Positions 35,184 to 44,820 of a DNA stretch of 64,000 bases are shown in pieces. The notes under the pieces are model-generated. The model saw only the letters and a program-made list of their open reading frames with translations, made no database searches and was not told the origin of the DNA. Position numbers and translations under genes: made by a program. Source of the DNA: Hyphomicrobiales bacterium (GTDB lineage Bacteria > Pseudomonadota > Alphaproteobacteria > Rhizobiales > Rhizobiaceae). Location of the stretch: positions 62,001-126,000 of the forward strand of contig UBNQ01000021.1 of NCBI GenBank assembly GCA_900466875.1, written 5' to 3'. Each line of letters begins with the position of its first letter. Within the stretch, counting starts at the first letter, position 1.

Positions 35184-35648
35184 TCACCCACGTCCGCGAT
35201 AGGTCGGCACGCCCTGATCCGGCAGCCATACCCCTTCGGGCACCGCCCCCGTCTGCCAGAACACGTCGATCGGAATACCGCCGCGCGGATACCAGTAGGC
35301 GCCGATCCTCAGCCATTTCGGCTGCAACAGCTCGACCAGCCGCTTGGCGATATAGACCGAGCAGTCCTCATGGAACGCACCGTGATTGCGGAACGAGGTG
35401 AGGAACAGTTTCAGCGACTTGGATTCGACCAGATAGGCATCCGGAATATAATCGATGACGATATGGGCGAAATCCGGCTGGCCCGTCATCGGGCAGAGAG
35501 AGGTGAATTCCGGCGCAGTGAAACGCGTCACGTAATTCACGCCCTGATTGCTGTTCGGCACCCGCTCCAGAACAGCTTCTTCCGGGCTTTTCGGCGCGTC
35601 CACCTGTTTTCCGAGCTGCGACAGCCCGCTGACATCCGTCATCGTCAT
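35184..35648 (-). CDS. queF: NADPH-dependent 7-cyano-7-deazaguanine reductase
   Basis: Reduces preQ0 to preQ1 in queuosine synthesis. The 154-residue unimodular form has the catalytic Cys in [16 protein letters not shown] near 49, Asp just after, and the QueF motif [22 protein letters not shown] near 73-94 (KSLKLF is the substrate-handling stretch). ATG 35648 overlaps the stop of the upstream cation-efflux gene (ATGA), so the two are probably co-translated. The rest of the queuosine pathway is not in the window. Confidence 0.96.
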   Translation of the reverse strand: MTMTDVSGLSQLGKQVDAPKSPEEAVLERVPNSNQGVNYVTRFTAPEFTSLCPMTGQPDFAHIVIDYIPDAYLVESKSLKLFLTSFRNHGAFHEDCSVYIAKRLVELLQPKWLRIGAYWYPRGGIPIDVFWQTGAVPEGVWLPDQGVPTYRGRG

Positions 35649-36586
35649 TTTCCGGTTCCTTCGATTTCTACCTTCTGTCCATGAGCACGCTCGCCTTCGG
35701 GCTCCACATGGATCGCTAATGTGGCGCCGGGAATAGCCGCTTTGATCGCATCTTCCAAGCGGTCGCAGATATCATGTGCCTCACCGACCGCCATCGAAGC
35801 CGGAACGACGAGATGGAAATCGATGAAGGCGACAGCCCCTGCCCGCCGCGACTTCAGGTCATGCACATCCAGCGCGCCGGACGAATGGGCGGTGATCGCC
35901 TCGCGCACCGCAGCCTCCTCTTCCGGCTCCAGCGCCTTGTCCATCAACCCGCCAAGTGAGTGGGAGATCACCTTGTATCCCTGCCAGAGAATGTTGATCG
36001 CAACGAGGATGGCGAGCAACGGGTCGAGGATCGCGTAACCGGTTAGGACGGCAAGGATAAGGCCGACGAAGACACCGGCGGAGGTGACCACATCCGACAT
36101 GATGTGATGACCGTCGGCCGTAAGCGCCGGTGACCGGTGCGCCGTCCCCACCCGGATCAGGATTGTCGCCCAGATGGCATTGATGATGCCGGCAACGACA
36201 TTGATTGCAAGGCCGAGCGCCGGTGCAGCCATGACGGAGGGCGCAAACAGGGCACCCGAGGCTTCCTGGATGATCAGGATCGCCGCAACAATGATCAGCA
36301 CGCCCTCGACAACGGCAGAGATATATTCTGCCTTGTGGTGTCCGAACTGGTGGTCGTTATCGGCGGGCCGCTGGGCGTAGCGGATGACGAAATAGGCGAT
36401 GAAAGCAGCGGTCACATTGACGAGCGATTCCATGCCGTCGGACAGAAGCGCCACCGAGCCGGTGACCCACCATGCCAGCATTTTCAGACCCATGACCCCG
36501 ATCGAGATGGGGATACCCCAGAATGCGAGCCTTTCGACGATGGCCCGATCTTTGTTAAGCGCCGTGTTCACCGGTTTGTCCTTCAT
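35645..36586 (-). CDS. Cation diffusion facilitator transporter
   Basis: A 313-residue, six-helix divalent-cation/proton antiporter (Zn, Co, Cd, Mn or Fe; metal unknown). Helix 2 has [12 protein letters not shown] near 50 and helix 5 has [15 protein letters not shown] near 160 (the HxxxD pairs that bind metal); a C-terminal cytoplasmic domain ([27 protein letters not shown]) follows. ATG 36586 is used; the long upstream frame is rejected because it is Cys/Arg-rich. It overlaps queF by 4 nt and is the first gene of the pair. Confidence 0.92.
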   Translation of the reverse strand: MKDKPVNTALNKDRAIVERLAFWGIPISIGVMGLKMLAWWVTGSVALLSDGMESLVNVTAAFIAYFVIRYAQRPADNDHQFGHHKAEYISAVVEGVLIIVAAILIIQEASGALFAPSVMAAPALGLAINVVAGIINAIWATILIRVGTAHRSPALTADGHHIMSDVVTSAGVFVGLILAVLTGYAILDPLLAILVAINILWQGYKVISHSLGGLMDKALEPEEEAAVREAITAHSSGALDVHDLKSRRAGAVAFIDFHLVVPASMAVGEAHDICDRLEDAIKAAIPGATLAIHVEPEGERAHGQKVEIEGTGK

Positions 36587-36766
36587 TCGCTGCGCCGCCT
36601 TTCGGCGCCTTTTTGCTGGTGAGAATGACTTGCAGAAGCCATGCCCCGAAACGACGAAACCGCCACGGCGAGCGGTCTCGCAGCAGCGGTTTCTGGTAAG
36701 GCAGCATATGCCGCAGAGCGCCAGTTTTGTCAAAGCGGTTTCGCGTCAAAACCTCTTGCACGAAAC

Positions 36767-36794
36767 ACATAACCATTTATATAACTCGTTATGT
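36767..36794. promoter_or_regulatory. Nested operator-like repeats upstream of the MarR gene
   Basis: Outer arms ACATAAC (36767-36773) / GTTATGT (36788-36794), with an inner perfect repeat ATAAC-TC-GTTAT (36781-36792). AT-rich, 20-45 bp before the MarR ATG. MarR proteins often bind such sites to repress their own operon. Confidence 0.6.
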
Positions 36795-36813
36795 ATTTCA
36801 CGGAAAAGCGCGC

Positions 36814-37305
36814 ATGCCTCAGGACATAGTCAAGGACTTCGGCTACCTCACGCTGGGAACCAGGCTTCGCCGGCTTGGCGAAATGGTACAGGCAAATACG
36901 CAATTGATTATGCAGGAGCGCGGCATCGACCTGCCTGCAGCCCATTATCCCTTCCTCGCCGCAATCGACCGCAACGGTCCGCTTACGGTCGGGGAGCTTG
37001 CCGATGTCATCGGCATATCGCAACCGGGCGCGACCCGCACGATCGGCCAGTTGGCGGAAGCGGGCTTGCTCGATCTGTCCGTCAGCGACGGCGACCAGCG
37101 CCGAAAACAAGTGTCGCTGACAAAGGCGGGGCAGGACCTCGTTGCCTATTCCACGCAAGACGTCTGGCCCGGCGTCGAAGCCGCCGTGAGAAACCTCTGC
37201 GCCAATCTGGACGGCTCGTTCCTGGAGCAGCTTGCCGTCATCGAAGACGGGCTCAGACTTCGCCCGCTGATCGAGCGTATGAACGACAATAAGGAACTGA
37301 AATGA
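36814..37305 (+). CDS. MarR-family transcriptional regulator
   Basis: A 163-residue winged-helix repressor. The recognition region is VGELADVIGISQPGATRTIGQLAEAGLLD (about 60-88) followed by the wing VSDGDQRRKQVSLTKAG. ATG 36814 follows GGAAAA; the upstream in-frame residues are unlike the family. It overlaps the GNAT gene by 4 nt, and the palindromes upstream suggest autoregulation. Ligand unknown. Confidence 0.9.
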   Translation: MPQDIVKDFGYLTLGTRLRRLGEMVQANTQLIMQERGIDLPAAHYPFLAAIDRNGPLTVGELADVIGISQPGATRTIGQLAEAGLLDLSVSDGDQRRKQVSLTKAGQDLVAYSTQDVWPGVEAAVRNLCANLDGSFLEQLAVIEDGLRLRPLIERMNDNKELK

Positions 37306-37982
37306 CCCACATACTCGATCGCCCCGCCTGGAACGCTCTGGCCAGCGTCCATTCCCAATTCGCCGAAGGCACACCTCTTGCCAAACGCTATGCGCCCTCG
37401 ATCGTGCCCTTCGCCGCGATGCAGGACGACACGCCGGAAAGCATCGCTGCATTGACGTCCCTGCCTCTTTCCGGCGAGACTCTGGCGCTGGTCGAAGCCC
37501 GGCCGATCCCTGCCATTCCCGGCTTCGAGACCATCATCGATGCCACCTTGGTGCAGATGCTGGCCGAAAAGCCGTTCAATAGAATTGAAGACCCGCGCAT
37601 CGTGGCCTTAGGCGAACAGGATGCAGCTGACATGCTGGAACTTGCAACTCTGACCAAGCCAGGCCCCTTCACGCTGAAGGCTCAGTCCCTTGGCCGGTTC
37701 TGGGGCATCCGCATGAATGGCCGGCTTGTCGCCATGGGTGGCCAGCGCATGCGCCAGCCGGGTTTTGCCGAACTGAGCGGCCTCTGCGTCCATCCGGATT
37801 TCCAGGGCAAGGGCCTCGGCAAGCTGATGCTGCGCTTCGTCGCCGGCGAGATCTCGGCCGGCAACGAGACCGTCTACCTGCACGCCTACAAGCACAACGA
37901 AGGCGCCGTCGGCCTCTATCGTTCGCTTGGCTTTGCCATCCGCAGCGACATGAATTTCCGCGTCGTGAAGCGGGCGGAGTAA
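37302..37982 (+). CDS. GNAT-family acetyltransferase
   Basis: A 226-residue GNAT protein with the acetyl-CoA motif in LSGLCVHPDFQGKGLGKLMLRFVAGEI near 160, and ending HAYKHNEGAVGLYRSLGFAIRSD. An N-terminal extension of about 100 residues precedes the GNAT fold. Its ATG overlaps the MarR stop, so it is a translationally coupled target of the regulator. Substrate unknown. Confidence 0.9.
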   Translation: MTHILDRPAWNALASVHSQFAEGTPLAKRYAPSIVPFAAMQDDTPESIAALTSLPLSGETLALVEARPIPAIPGFETIIDATLVQMLAEKPFNRIEDPRIVALGEQDAADMLELATLTKPGPFTLKAQSLGRFWGIRMNGRLVAMGGQRMRQPGFAELSGLCVHPDFQGKGLGKLMLRFVAGEISAGNETVYLHAYKHNEGAVGLYRSLGFAIRSDMNFRVVKRAE

Positions 37983-37983
37983 A

Positions 37984-38496
37984 TCAGTCGAAGAGCAACG
38001 CCATCTTGACGCTGTCGAAATACCGACCGTCGATCTTCACCGCATGGCGGGCAATGCCTTCATGTTCGAAACCGACCCGCTCATACAGAGTGATCGCCCG
38101 AAGGTTCTCCGCACGCGCATTAAGTTCGACCCGGTGCAAACCGGCGGCCTTCGCCGCTTCGAGCGCAGCGGTGATCAACCGCTTGCCCAGCCCACGATCC
38201 CGATAGCCGGGGATGATGCCCATGCCGAGCGAACCGCAATGAGCCTCCGCATCCCGCGCACCGCGGCGAATGTCGCACCAGCCGACCACTTTGCCATCCG
38301 CCACCGCCACCATATGCGGATGGCGGGCGGCGATATTGTCTCGAACGAAAGCCAGCATCGCCTCGATGGGCGGTGCCTCGAGAAAGATCAGGTATTTCCG
38401 CTCACGCGCCACGATGTCGAGGGCGTCGCGAAACCCCTCGACATGATCCTCCCGGATCGGCTCGATGATGATGGTGGAACTGTCAGTGCTGGTCAT
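37984..38496 (-). CDS. GNAT-family acetyltransferase (RimI-like)
   Basis: A 170-residue GNAT protein. Motif A is LGMGIIPGYRDRGLGKRLITAALEAAKAAGLHRVEL near 90, then ARAENLRAITLYERVGFEHEGIARHAVKIDGRYFDSVKMALL, close to ribosomal-protein or peptide acetyltransferases (YjcK/RimJ style). Its stop is 1 bp from the preceding GNAT stop; the two converge. Substrate unknown. Confidence 0.88.
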   Translation of the reverse strand: MTSTDSSTIIIEPIREDHVEGFRDALDIVARERKYLIFLEAPPIEAMLAFVRDNIAARHPHMVAVADGKVVGWCDIRRGARDAEAHCGSLGMGIIPGYRDRGLGKRLITAALEAAKAAGLHRVELNARAENLRAITLYERVGFEHEGIARHAVKIDGRYFDSVKMALLFD

Positions 38497-38520
38497 CGTC
38501 TTCCGCTTTCACCTGTAACC

Positions 38521-38685
38521 GCCCCTCATCCGCCTGCCGGCACCTTCTCCCCGCACGCGGGGAGAAGGACGCAAGCCGCACTCTCCTCACCTCAATCGGG
38601 GCAAGTCCCCTCTCCCCATCTACGGGGGCCTGAAGGGCGGGTAGAGACCCGTGGCTCTACCCAGGAATGGGTTAGGGTGAGGGGC
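38521..38685 (+). repeat. RIME-like intergenic repeat, copy B
   Basis: Starts GCCCCTCATCCGCCTGCCGG like copy A (13592), shares the CTTCTCCCCG / CGGGGAGAAG hairpin and GGACGCAAGCCGCA, and ends GGGTTAGGGTGAGGGGC. The middle differs from copy A. A related short segment continues to 38721 with CCCGCATGCGGGGAGAGG. Confidence 0.85.
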
Positions 38686-38746
38686 ACTTCTTACCCCGCA
38701 TGCGGGGAGAGGCTGAGGGGCAATCCGCGCTCGCAGGTCGAGGACC

Positions 38747-40936
38747 CTAAGCCGCTTTCGTCTCGCGCTTCCTCGCCAGATGCGCCACGACATTCTCGAT
38801 CATCCGCATCCCGGCATCCCCACCGAGCGTCATGATCGATTCCGGGTGGAACTGCACCGCTGCGATCGGCTCCTTGGCATGCTCGATGCCCATGATGGTT
38901 CCGTCTTCGCTTTCGGCGGTGATGATGAAGTTCGGATCGAGCGTCGCCGGGTCGGCAAAGATCGAGTGGTAACGCCCGACCGTCACCTCCTTGGCAAGGC
39001 CGGAAAACACGATCCCCGGCTCCAGCACCCGAATACGGGACGGCTTGCCATGCATTGGGACCGCCAGATGCCGAAGCTCTCCGCCATAGGCCTCCGCCAG
39101 CGCCTGGAGCCCGAGGCAGACGCCAAAAATCGGCAGGTCCTTCGCCCGCGCCGCCTTGATCGTCGCTTTGCAATCGAAATCCTTGGGATTGCCCGGTCCC
39201 GGCGACAGCACGACAAGATCGGGATCGATCCGGTCGAACACCTCGTCCGGCACCGGTGTCCGCACGGTCGAAACCGTCGCCCCCGTCTGGCGGAAATAGT
39301 TGGCGAGCGTGTGGACAAAGCTGTCCTCGTGGTCGACGAGCAGGATCCTCACCCCCTCGCCCACCCGGGCAACATCGCGGGAAACCTTGCCGGAATTGCC
39401 GGCGCGCGCATCACGAATGGCTGAAATCATGGCGGATGCCTTCAGTTCGGTTTCGGCCTCTTCCTCTTCCGGATTGCTGTCGTTCAGAAGCGTCGCTCCG
39501 GCGCGCACCTCGGCAATGCCGTCCTTGACCCGGATGGTGCGCAACGTCAGGCCGGTATTCATGTCGCCGTTGAAGCCGACCATGCCGATCGCCCCACCAT
39601 ACCATGCGCGCGGGCTCCGTTCATTCGCTTCGACGAAGCGCATCGCCCAAAGTTTTGGGGCGCCGGTGACGGTGACGGCCCAGGCGTGGCTCAGGAAGGC
39701 ATCGAAGGCATCCATGTCAGGCCGCAAGCGTCCCTCTATGTGATCGACCGTGTGGATGAGGCGCGAATACATCTCGATCTGACGACGCCCGATCACCTTC
39801 ACCGAACCCGGCTCACAGACGCGCGACTTGTCGTTTCGATCGACGTCGGAGCACATCGTCAGCTCCGACTCGTCCTTCTTCGAATTCAACAGCTTGAGGA
39901 TCTGTTCCGAGTCGGAGATCGCATCCTCGCCACGCTTGATAGTCCCGGAAATCGGGCAGGTCTCGATGCGGCGACCGGAGACGCGCACGAACATTTCCGG
40001 CGAAGCGCCAATCAGATATTCCTGGTTTCCGAGGTTGATGAAAAAAGAATAGGGCGAAGGATTGATCGCCTTCAGCCGGTTGGAAATCTCCGAAGGCTTC
40101 GAGTCGCAACGTTCCATGAACTTCTGGCCGGGCACGACTTCGAAAAGGTCGCCGCGACGAAAACTCTCTTTGGCCCTGGTGACGAGCTGGGCATATTCCC
40201 CGGGCTTGTGGTCGCCCTTCGGCGGCATGACCGTCGTGCGCTGGAACGGATCAGGCGAAATCTCCTGGCCCTTGCCCTCGGTCGTCACGCCACCCCTGGC
40301 AAAATCGTAGCGGTCGACCCAGGCCTTGGCTGCATGGTGGTCGACGACCAGAATTTCATCGGGAAGAAACAGCACCATGTCCCGCTGGTCTTGTGGCCGC
40401 TCCATCGACAGCTTGATCGCGTCGAACTGGAAGGCCAGATCGTAACCGAAGGCGCCGAACAGGCCGATCGCCGAATCCGCGTCGGAATAAAAGAGATCGA
40501 CGATCGCCCGCAGCACGGTAAACACCGTCGGCATTTTCGAACGCTCTTCTTCGGTGAACACGCGCGAAGGCTGATTGACCGTCAGGTCGAGACGGCGGGC
40601 TGACCGCTCACCGAGCGTCAGATCCTCGACGGTTTGCAGCCGCTCTGCGACAAAGCCGAGCAGCACTTCGCCGCGTTCGTTATAGGCATCGATCCAGACG
40701 TTGCGGCCATTGCAGGTAATCCCGAGCGGCGGATCGACGATCGCGGTATCCCAACGGGTATAACGGCCCGGATATTCGTAGTTCGACGAGAAGACGGCGC
40801 CGCGACGCTCATCCAGCCTGTCCACATAGGACGAGATTGCCGTTGCATATTCCGCCGGCCGGCGGGCGCGGCTGACGGTGATGCCTCCTCTGGTCTCGTA
40901 AGTCTCTGAGCCGTCCTCGCGAATGATCGTCACCAT
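38747..40936 (-). CDS. trpE(G): Anthranilate synthase, fused TrpE-TrpG
   Basis: Makes anthranilate from chorismate and glutamine, the first step of tryptophan synthesis. A single 729-residue chain, typical of Rhizobiaceae: TrpE part (about 1-500, with [18 protein letters not shown] and IQAGAGIV-like sequence [15 protein letters not shown] at its end), then a glutaminase part from about 530 with catalytic Cys in [16 protein letters not shown] and [10 protein letters not shown] near the end (triad His/Glu). AAGGGC precedes ATG 40936. A Trp leader peptide and terminator lie upstream. No other trp genes are in the window. Confidence 0.96.
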   Translation of the reverse strand: MVTIIREDGSETYETRGGITVSRARRPAEYATAISSYVDRLDERRGAVFSSNYEYPGRYTRWDTAIVDPPLGITCNGRNVWIDAYNERGEVLLGFVAERLQTVEDLTLGERSARRLDLTVNQPSRVFTEEERSKMPTVFTVLRAIVDLFYSDADSAIGLFGAFGYDLAFQFDAIKLSMERPQDQRDMVLFLPDEILVVDHHAAKAWVDRYDFARGGVTTEGKGQEISPDPFQRTTVMPPKGDHKPGEYAQLVTRAKESFRRGDLFEVVPGQKFMERCDSKPSEISNRLKAINPSPYSFFINLGNQEYLIGASPEMFVRVSGRRIETCPISGTIKRGEDAISDSEQILKLLNSKKDESELTMCSDVDRNDKSRVCEPGSVKVIGRRQIEMYSRLIHTVDHIEGRLRPDMDAFDAFLSHAWAVTVTGAPKLWAMRFVEANERSPRAWYGGAIGMVGFNGDMNTGLTLRTIRVKDGIAEVRAGATLLNDSNPEEEEAETELKASAMISAIRDARAGNSGKVSRDVARVGEGVRILLVDHEDSFVHTLANYFRQTGATVSTVRTPVPDEVFDRIDPDLVVLSPGPGNPKDFDCKATIKAARAKDLPIFGVCLGLQALAEAYGGELRHLAVPMHGKPSRIRVLEPGIVFSGLAKEVTVGRYHSIFADPATLDPNFIITAESEDGTIMGIEHAKEPIAAVQFHPESIMTLGGDAGMRMIENVVAHLARKRETKAA

Positions 40937-40989
40937 TGTAATGCCCTTGCCTCTTCGATCTGGTTCGCCCGTACTGCAAAGCGGCCAAT

Positions 40990-41020
40990 AAAAAAGCCGC
41001 CTCGGTTCTCGGGCGGCTTG
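40990..41020 (-). terminator. Trp attenuator terminator
   Basis: On the minus strand: AAGCCGCC, 10-nt loop, GGCGGCTT, then TTTTTT. It lies between trpL and trpE(G), so it ends transcription when tryptophan is plentiful. Leader pairing alternatives (CCAGACC near the loop) fit a classical attenuator. Confidence 0.88.
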
Positions 41021-41059
41021 GTCTGGTCTTGTCGATGGACATGACTGGTCAAGGCCGCG

Positions 41060-41095
41060 TCAGCGTGCCCACCACCAGTTACCGTTGTTGTTCAT
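41060..41095 (-). CDS. trpL: Trp leader peptide
   Basis: Eleven residues, MNNNGNWWWAR then stop (start 41095, TGA 41060). Three consecutive Trp codons make ribosome stalling depend on charged tRNA-Trp. It precedes the attenuator and the fused trpE(G), as described in Sinorhizobium meliloti, where the peptide (peTrpL) and the released RNA also act in trans. Too short for usual gene callers. Confidence 0.9.
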   Translation of the reverse strand: MNNNGNWWWAR

Positions 41096-41246
41096 CGAAA
41101 TCGTCATGGGCTGAATTGTTAGCTTGGCTGAACACCCCGCGCAAGCACAAAAATATCGCCGCCCGATGCGACCAAAACCGGGACATAAGCGTTGCCCTCA
41201 TCGCCGGACGTCCATTGCGCTGCGCATTCTGGAGGACAGACAACGA

Positions 41247-42521
41247 ATGAAGCGGACCATAACCCTCATCGCGCTTGCCGCCCCCTTCATGCTCGGCGCA
41301 TCGCTGCCGCCGGAACGTCCTTTGATGCCGGGCCGGAATGCCGAGCTCGTGCAGATCAACGTGATCGATCAATTCCTCAAGGATACCGGCATCCGCAAAC
41401 AGTCGACCTCCACGCAGCGTTCAAAGAACCGCACCCGCAGCACACGCAATTCCATCCCGAAACCGCCGCCGCTCGCTTCCGTTCCACTCCCCATCCCCAA
41501 ACCGGCCGAGACGGCACAGTCGGAGACGGAAAAGCCGCCGGTTCCCGCTGAAGCGCCGGACCTGAAAGAAAGTCCGCGGGCGCAGGAAGAGGCCGCGTCG
41601 CCCCAATCCAGGCCGGAAAAGACAGAGGCCCAACCGGCACCGTCAGAAGCCGCAAGGCCTGATGAGCCGGCATCCACTGCGACTGAAAAAGCCGATACGC
41701 AGGAGCCGGCAAAACCGCCTGTCGTCGAGCAGCCCGCAACGACGACCGAACCGGCGCACGAGGCCGAGGTCCCCAAACCCACGCCCAAACCTGAAACGGA
41801 CACGGCAAACGGGCCGACCGGCGAGCCGGCAAAAAACGATGATGCCGCACAGAAACCTGTCGAGGGTCAACCCGGCCAGGCCGAAACGAAACCGGATGAC
41901 AAACAGGCCGAACAAGGCGAGACGGACAAGGCCGAGACACCGCCTCCGCCACCGCTGGTGAAGGAAGATCCGCAGGAGCTGCAGGCCTGCCTCGCCGACC
42001 TGAAGGCGATCGGCGCAAAATTCGAGACGGACGATCCGATCGATGACGGCAACGGCTGCGGCATCGAACACCCGATCGACGTGGCGGAAGTCCTGCCGGG
42101 CGTCGAACTGGGCGGCGCGACCATGCGCTGCAAGACGGCGCTGACCATGGCCCATTGGCTGAAGGACACCGTCCAGCCGGCGCTGACCATAGCCATGCCG
42201 GGCCGCAGGATCACCGGCCTTGTTCCCGGCTCAACCTACCAGTGCCGTCTCAGGAACAGCGCCTCGACCGGCAAGATTTCCGAACATGCCCGCGGAAACG
42301 CCTATGACGTTGCCGCCTTCAAGCTCGACAACGGAGAGAAGATCGTCATGAAGCCGCGTACGGAGGATTCGACGCTGGAAGGCGCCTTCCAGCGCACGGC
42401 CACGGCCGGCGCCTGCCTGCATTTCACCACCGTGCTGTCGCCGGGCAGCGACGAAGCGCACGAAGACCATCTCCATCTGGACATCCTGGAGCGAAACGGC
42501 GGCTATCGTTACTGCCGGTGA
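41247..42521 (+). CDS. Extensin-family protein with M15-like C-terminal domain
   Basis: A 424-residue exported protein. Signal peptide at 1-21 (ITLIALAAPFMLGAS), then a low-complexity Pro/Glu/Ala/Lys linker (about 50-250), then the extensin-like C-terminal domain. The latter has SEHARGNAYDVAAF and HEDHLHLDILERNGGYRYC, in which HxxGxAxD and HLHxD resemble the zinc sites of M15 D-Ala-D-Ala peptidases, so a cell-wall role is plausible. GGAGGA (41231-41236) precedes ATG 41247. It diverges from trpL. Confidence 0.88.
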   Translation: MKRTITLIALAAPFMLGASLPPERPLMPGRNAELVQINVIDQFLKDTGIRKQSTSTQRSKNRTRSTRNSIPKPPPLASVPLPIPKPAETAQSETEKPPVPAEAPDLKESPRAQEEAASPQSRPEKTEAQPAPSEAARPDEPASTATEKADTQEPAKPPVVEQPATTTEPAHEAEVPKPTPKPETDTANGPTGEPAKNDDAAQKPVEGQPGQAETKPDDKQAEQGETDKAETPPPPPLVKEDPQELQACLADLKAIGAKFETDDPIDDGNGCGIEHPIDVAEVLPGVELGGATMRCKTALTMAHWLKDTVQPALTIAMPGRRITGLVPGSTYQCRLRNSASTGKISEHARGNAYDVAAFKLDNGEKIVMKPRTEDSTLEGAFQRTATAGACLHFTTVLSPGSDEAHEDHLHLDILERNGGYRYCR

Positions 42522-42529
42522 TGACAGCC

Positions 42530-42841
42530 TCACGGCTGCGTGACGGTGAAGGACGACCCGTTTCCGGCATCGCCGGTGGAAGACCCTCTTGTCGGAGCGG
42601 GCTTCAGATCAAGCACAGGGGAGCATATCCGTACGATCCGGGAAGAACCGGATTGCGTGACCTTCAACAGGCCGCACTCCTCGTTGACATAGGTGGTGCG
42701 GACGTAGTGGCGCTGCCCCTTTGCCGCCGGCGGGTAATAACCGCCGACAAGATCTGCCGCAGCAGCCGGCAGGACGCTGACGGTGCCAAGCGCGATGGCA
42801 GCGGCGAAAGACAGTGATTTTTTTCCAAATACGATCGACAT
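42530..42841 (-). CDS. Small secreted protein (103 residues)
   Basis: Unrecognised. A clear signal peptide (MSIVFGKKSLSFAAAIALGT, cleavage likely after AAAA near 28) then about 75 residues containing two Cys (EECGLL and RICSPVL), probably disulfide-linked in the periplasm. GGAGAG sits a few nt before ATG 42841. It converges on the extensin gene, 8 bp apart. The 143-bp gap to fhs shows no gene. Confidence 0.75.
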   Translation of the reverse strand: MSIVFGKKSLSFAAAIALGTVSVLPAAAADLVGGYYPPAAKGQRHYVRTTYVNEECGLLKVTQSGSSRIVRICSPVLDLKPAPTRGSSTGDAGNGSSFTVTQP

Positions 42842-42984
42842 GAAACTCTCCAGACGGATTGAACGAGGATCGGCTCTTGCCCCATCCTGCGCAGCATCAA
42901 TTCCAAATTCAAGCGCATGTTCCCGCAATGCTTTCCCGCAGCTTGATATAATCAGTCCAAACCGCAGGCGGCCGGACGATTTCA

Positions 42985-44664
42985 TCAGAACAATCCCTCG
43001 ATCTCACCCTCGTCATTGAGAAAAATCCGCTCGGCGGAAGGGGATCGCGGCAGGCCGGGCATGGTCATGATCTCGCCGGTGATCGCCACGATGAAGCCGG
43101 CCCCGGCCGACAACCGCACCTCGCGCACATGCACGACATGCCCTTCCGGCGCGCCGCGAAGACTCGGGTCGGTCGAGAAGGAATATTGCGTCTTGGCGAT
43201 GCAGACCGGCAGGTTGCCGTAGCCCTGCTCTTCCCAAGCCTTCAGCTGATCGCGAACCGCCTTGTCCGCCGTCACCTCGCCCGCATGATAAATCTTCGAC
43301 GCAACCGTCTCGATCTTTTCCATCAACGGCGTATCGTCGGGATAGAGCGGCTGGAAATTCGCCTGCCCGCCATCGGCAAGCTCGACCACCTTGTAGGCCA
43401 GTTCCTCGATCCCCGCAGATCCCTGCCCCCAGTGGCGGCAGACGATCGCATCGGCGCCCAGCCGATCGACATAGTCCTTGATCGCGGCGATCTCGGCATC
43501 CGTATCCGAAATGAAGTGATTGATCGCGACGACGACCGGCACGCCGAACTTGCGCACATTGGCGACATGGCGACCAAGATTGGCGCAGCCACGTGTCAGC
43601 GCCTCGACATTTTCGACGGAAAGATCGTCCTTCTTCACCCCGCCATTCATCTTGAGCGCCCGGATGGTCGCAACGATAACGGCCGCATCAGGCTTTAGGC
43701 CCGCCTGACGGCACTTGATGTCGAAGAACTTTTCCGCCCCCAGATCCGCGCCGAAACCGGCTTCCGTCACCACGTAATCGCCGAGCTTGAGCGCCGCCTT
43801 TGTGGCGATCACCGAATTGCAGCCATGCGCGATATTGGCGAAAGGTCCGCCATGCACCAGCGCCGGATTGTTTTCGAGCGTCTGCACCAGGTTCGGCTGC
43901 ATGGCATCCTTCAGCAGCACGGCCATCGCCTTGTCGGCTTTCAGGTCCCGCGCATAGACGGGCGAGCGGTCAAACCGGTAACCGATGACGATCTGCCCGA
44001 GCCGGCGTTCGAGATCGGTGAGGTTTTCGGCCAGGCACAGGATTGCCATCACTTCAGACGCGACGGTGATATCGAAACCGCTTTCGCGCGGAAACCCGTT
44101 CCTGGCGCCGCCAAGCGACATGACCATCTCGCGCAGCGCCCGGTCGTTCATGTCCATCACCCGCCGCCAGGTAACGCGACGGATATCGATATTCAGTTCG
44201 TTGCCCCAATAGACGTGATTGTCGATCATCGCCGAGAGCAGGTTATGCGCCGAGGTGATCGCATGAAAATCGCCGGTGAAGTGGAGATTGATATCCTCCA
44301 TCGGTACGACCTGAGCATACCCGCCGCCGGCAGCCCCGCCCTTGACGCCGAAACAGGGCCCAAGCGACGGCTCGCGCACGCAGATGACGGCCTTTTTGCC
44401 GATCCGGTTCAACCCGTCGCCAAGCCCCACCGTCGTCGTCGTTTTCCCCTCGCCTGCCGGCGTCGGGTTGATCGCAGTGACGAGGATCAGTTTGCCGTCC
44501 TTCTTGCCGTCGAGCGAGGCGATGAAATCGGCACTGATCTTCGCCTTGTCATGACCGTAAGGAATAAGATCGCCGGACGAAATCCCGAGCTTTTCGCCGA
44601 CCGTCAGGATGGGCTGCTTTTGCGCCGCTCTGGCAATTTCGATATCCGACTTCACATCTGCCAT
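42985..44664 (-). CDS. fhs: Formate-tetrahydrofolate ligase
   Basis: ATP-dependent synthesis of 10-formyl-tetrahydrofolate from formate, feeding one-carbon metabolism. 559 residues; the P-loop is TPAGEGKTT near 67, preceded by LVTAIN, and later blocks [18 protein letters not shown] and [15 protein letters not shown]-like [15 protein letters not shown] are intact. ATG 44664 ([12 protein letters not shown]) follows AAGGGA by 7 nt, which rejects the frame from 44787. The C-terminus has the family ending DEGEIEGLF. Confidence 0.97.
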   Translation of the reverse strand: MADVKSDIEIARAAQKQPILTVGEKLGISSGDLIPYGHDKAKISADFIASLDGKKDGKLILVTAINPTPAGEGKTTTTVGLGDGLNRIGKKAVICVREPSLGPCFGVKGGAAGGGYAQVVPMEDINLHFTGDFHAITSAHNLLSAMIDNHVYWGNELNIDIRRVTWRRVMDMNDRALREMVMSLGGARNGFPRESGFDITVASEVMAILCLAENLTDLERRLGQIVIGYRFDRSPVYARDLKADKAMAVLLKDAMQPNLVQTLENNPALVHGGPFANIAHGCNSVIATKAALKLGDYVVTEAGFGADLGAEKFFDIKCRQAGLKPDAAVIVATIRALKMNGGVKKDDLSVENVEALTRGCANLGRHVANVRKFGVPVVVAINHFISDTDAEIAAIKDYVDRLGADAIVCRHWGQGSAGIEELAYKVVELADGGQANFQPLYPDDTPLMEKIETVASKIYHAGEVTADKAVRDQLKAWEEQGYGNLPVCIAKTQYSFSTDPSLRGAPEGHVVHVREVRLSAGAGFIVAITGEIMTMPGLPRSPSAERIFLNDEGEIEGLF

Positions 44665-44757
44665 GTGGCTTCCCTTCGACGATCGCTCTGTGCCGCCATG
44701 CTTAGCGAAGCGCATCCGCGCTGTGAATAGCAGGCATCCCGCGTCCACCGCCGATCC

Positions 44758-44792
44758 AAAGAAAAAGGGCAGCGCGATCACTCGCACCGCCC
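44758..44792 (-). terminator. Terminator downstream of shmR
   Basis: On the minus strand an 11-pair stem (two G-U pairs) begins GGGCGGTGCGA, loop GTGA, closing GCGCTGCCC, then TTTTTCTTT. It lies about 30 nt after the shmR stop, between it and fhs. Confidence 0.8.
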
Positions 44793-44820
44793 TCGACTGG
44801 AGCTTTTGAAAAACCGGCTG

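Noticed and set aside
42985-44787. Longer fhs start upstream at 44787
   Set aside because: The added 41 residues include a hydrophobic, Cys-containing tail unlike formate-THF ligase, overlap the shmR terminator, and lack a ribosome site, whereas 44664 has AAGGGA.
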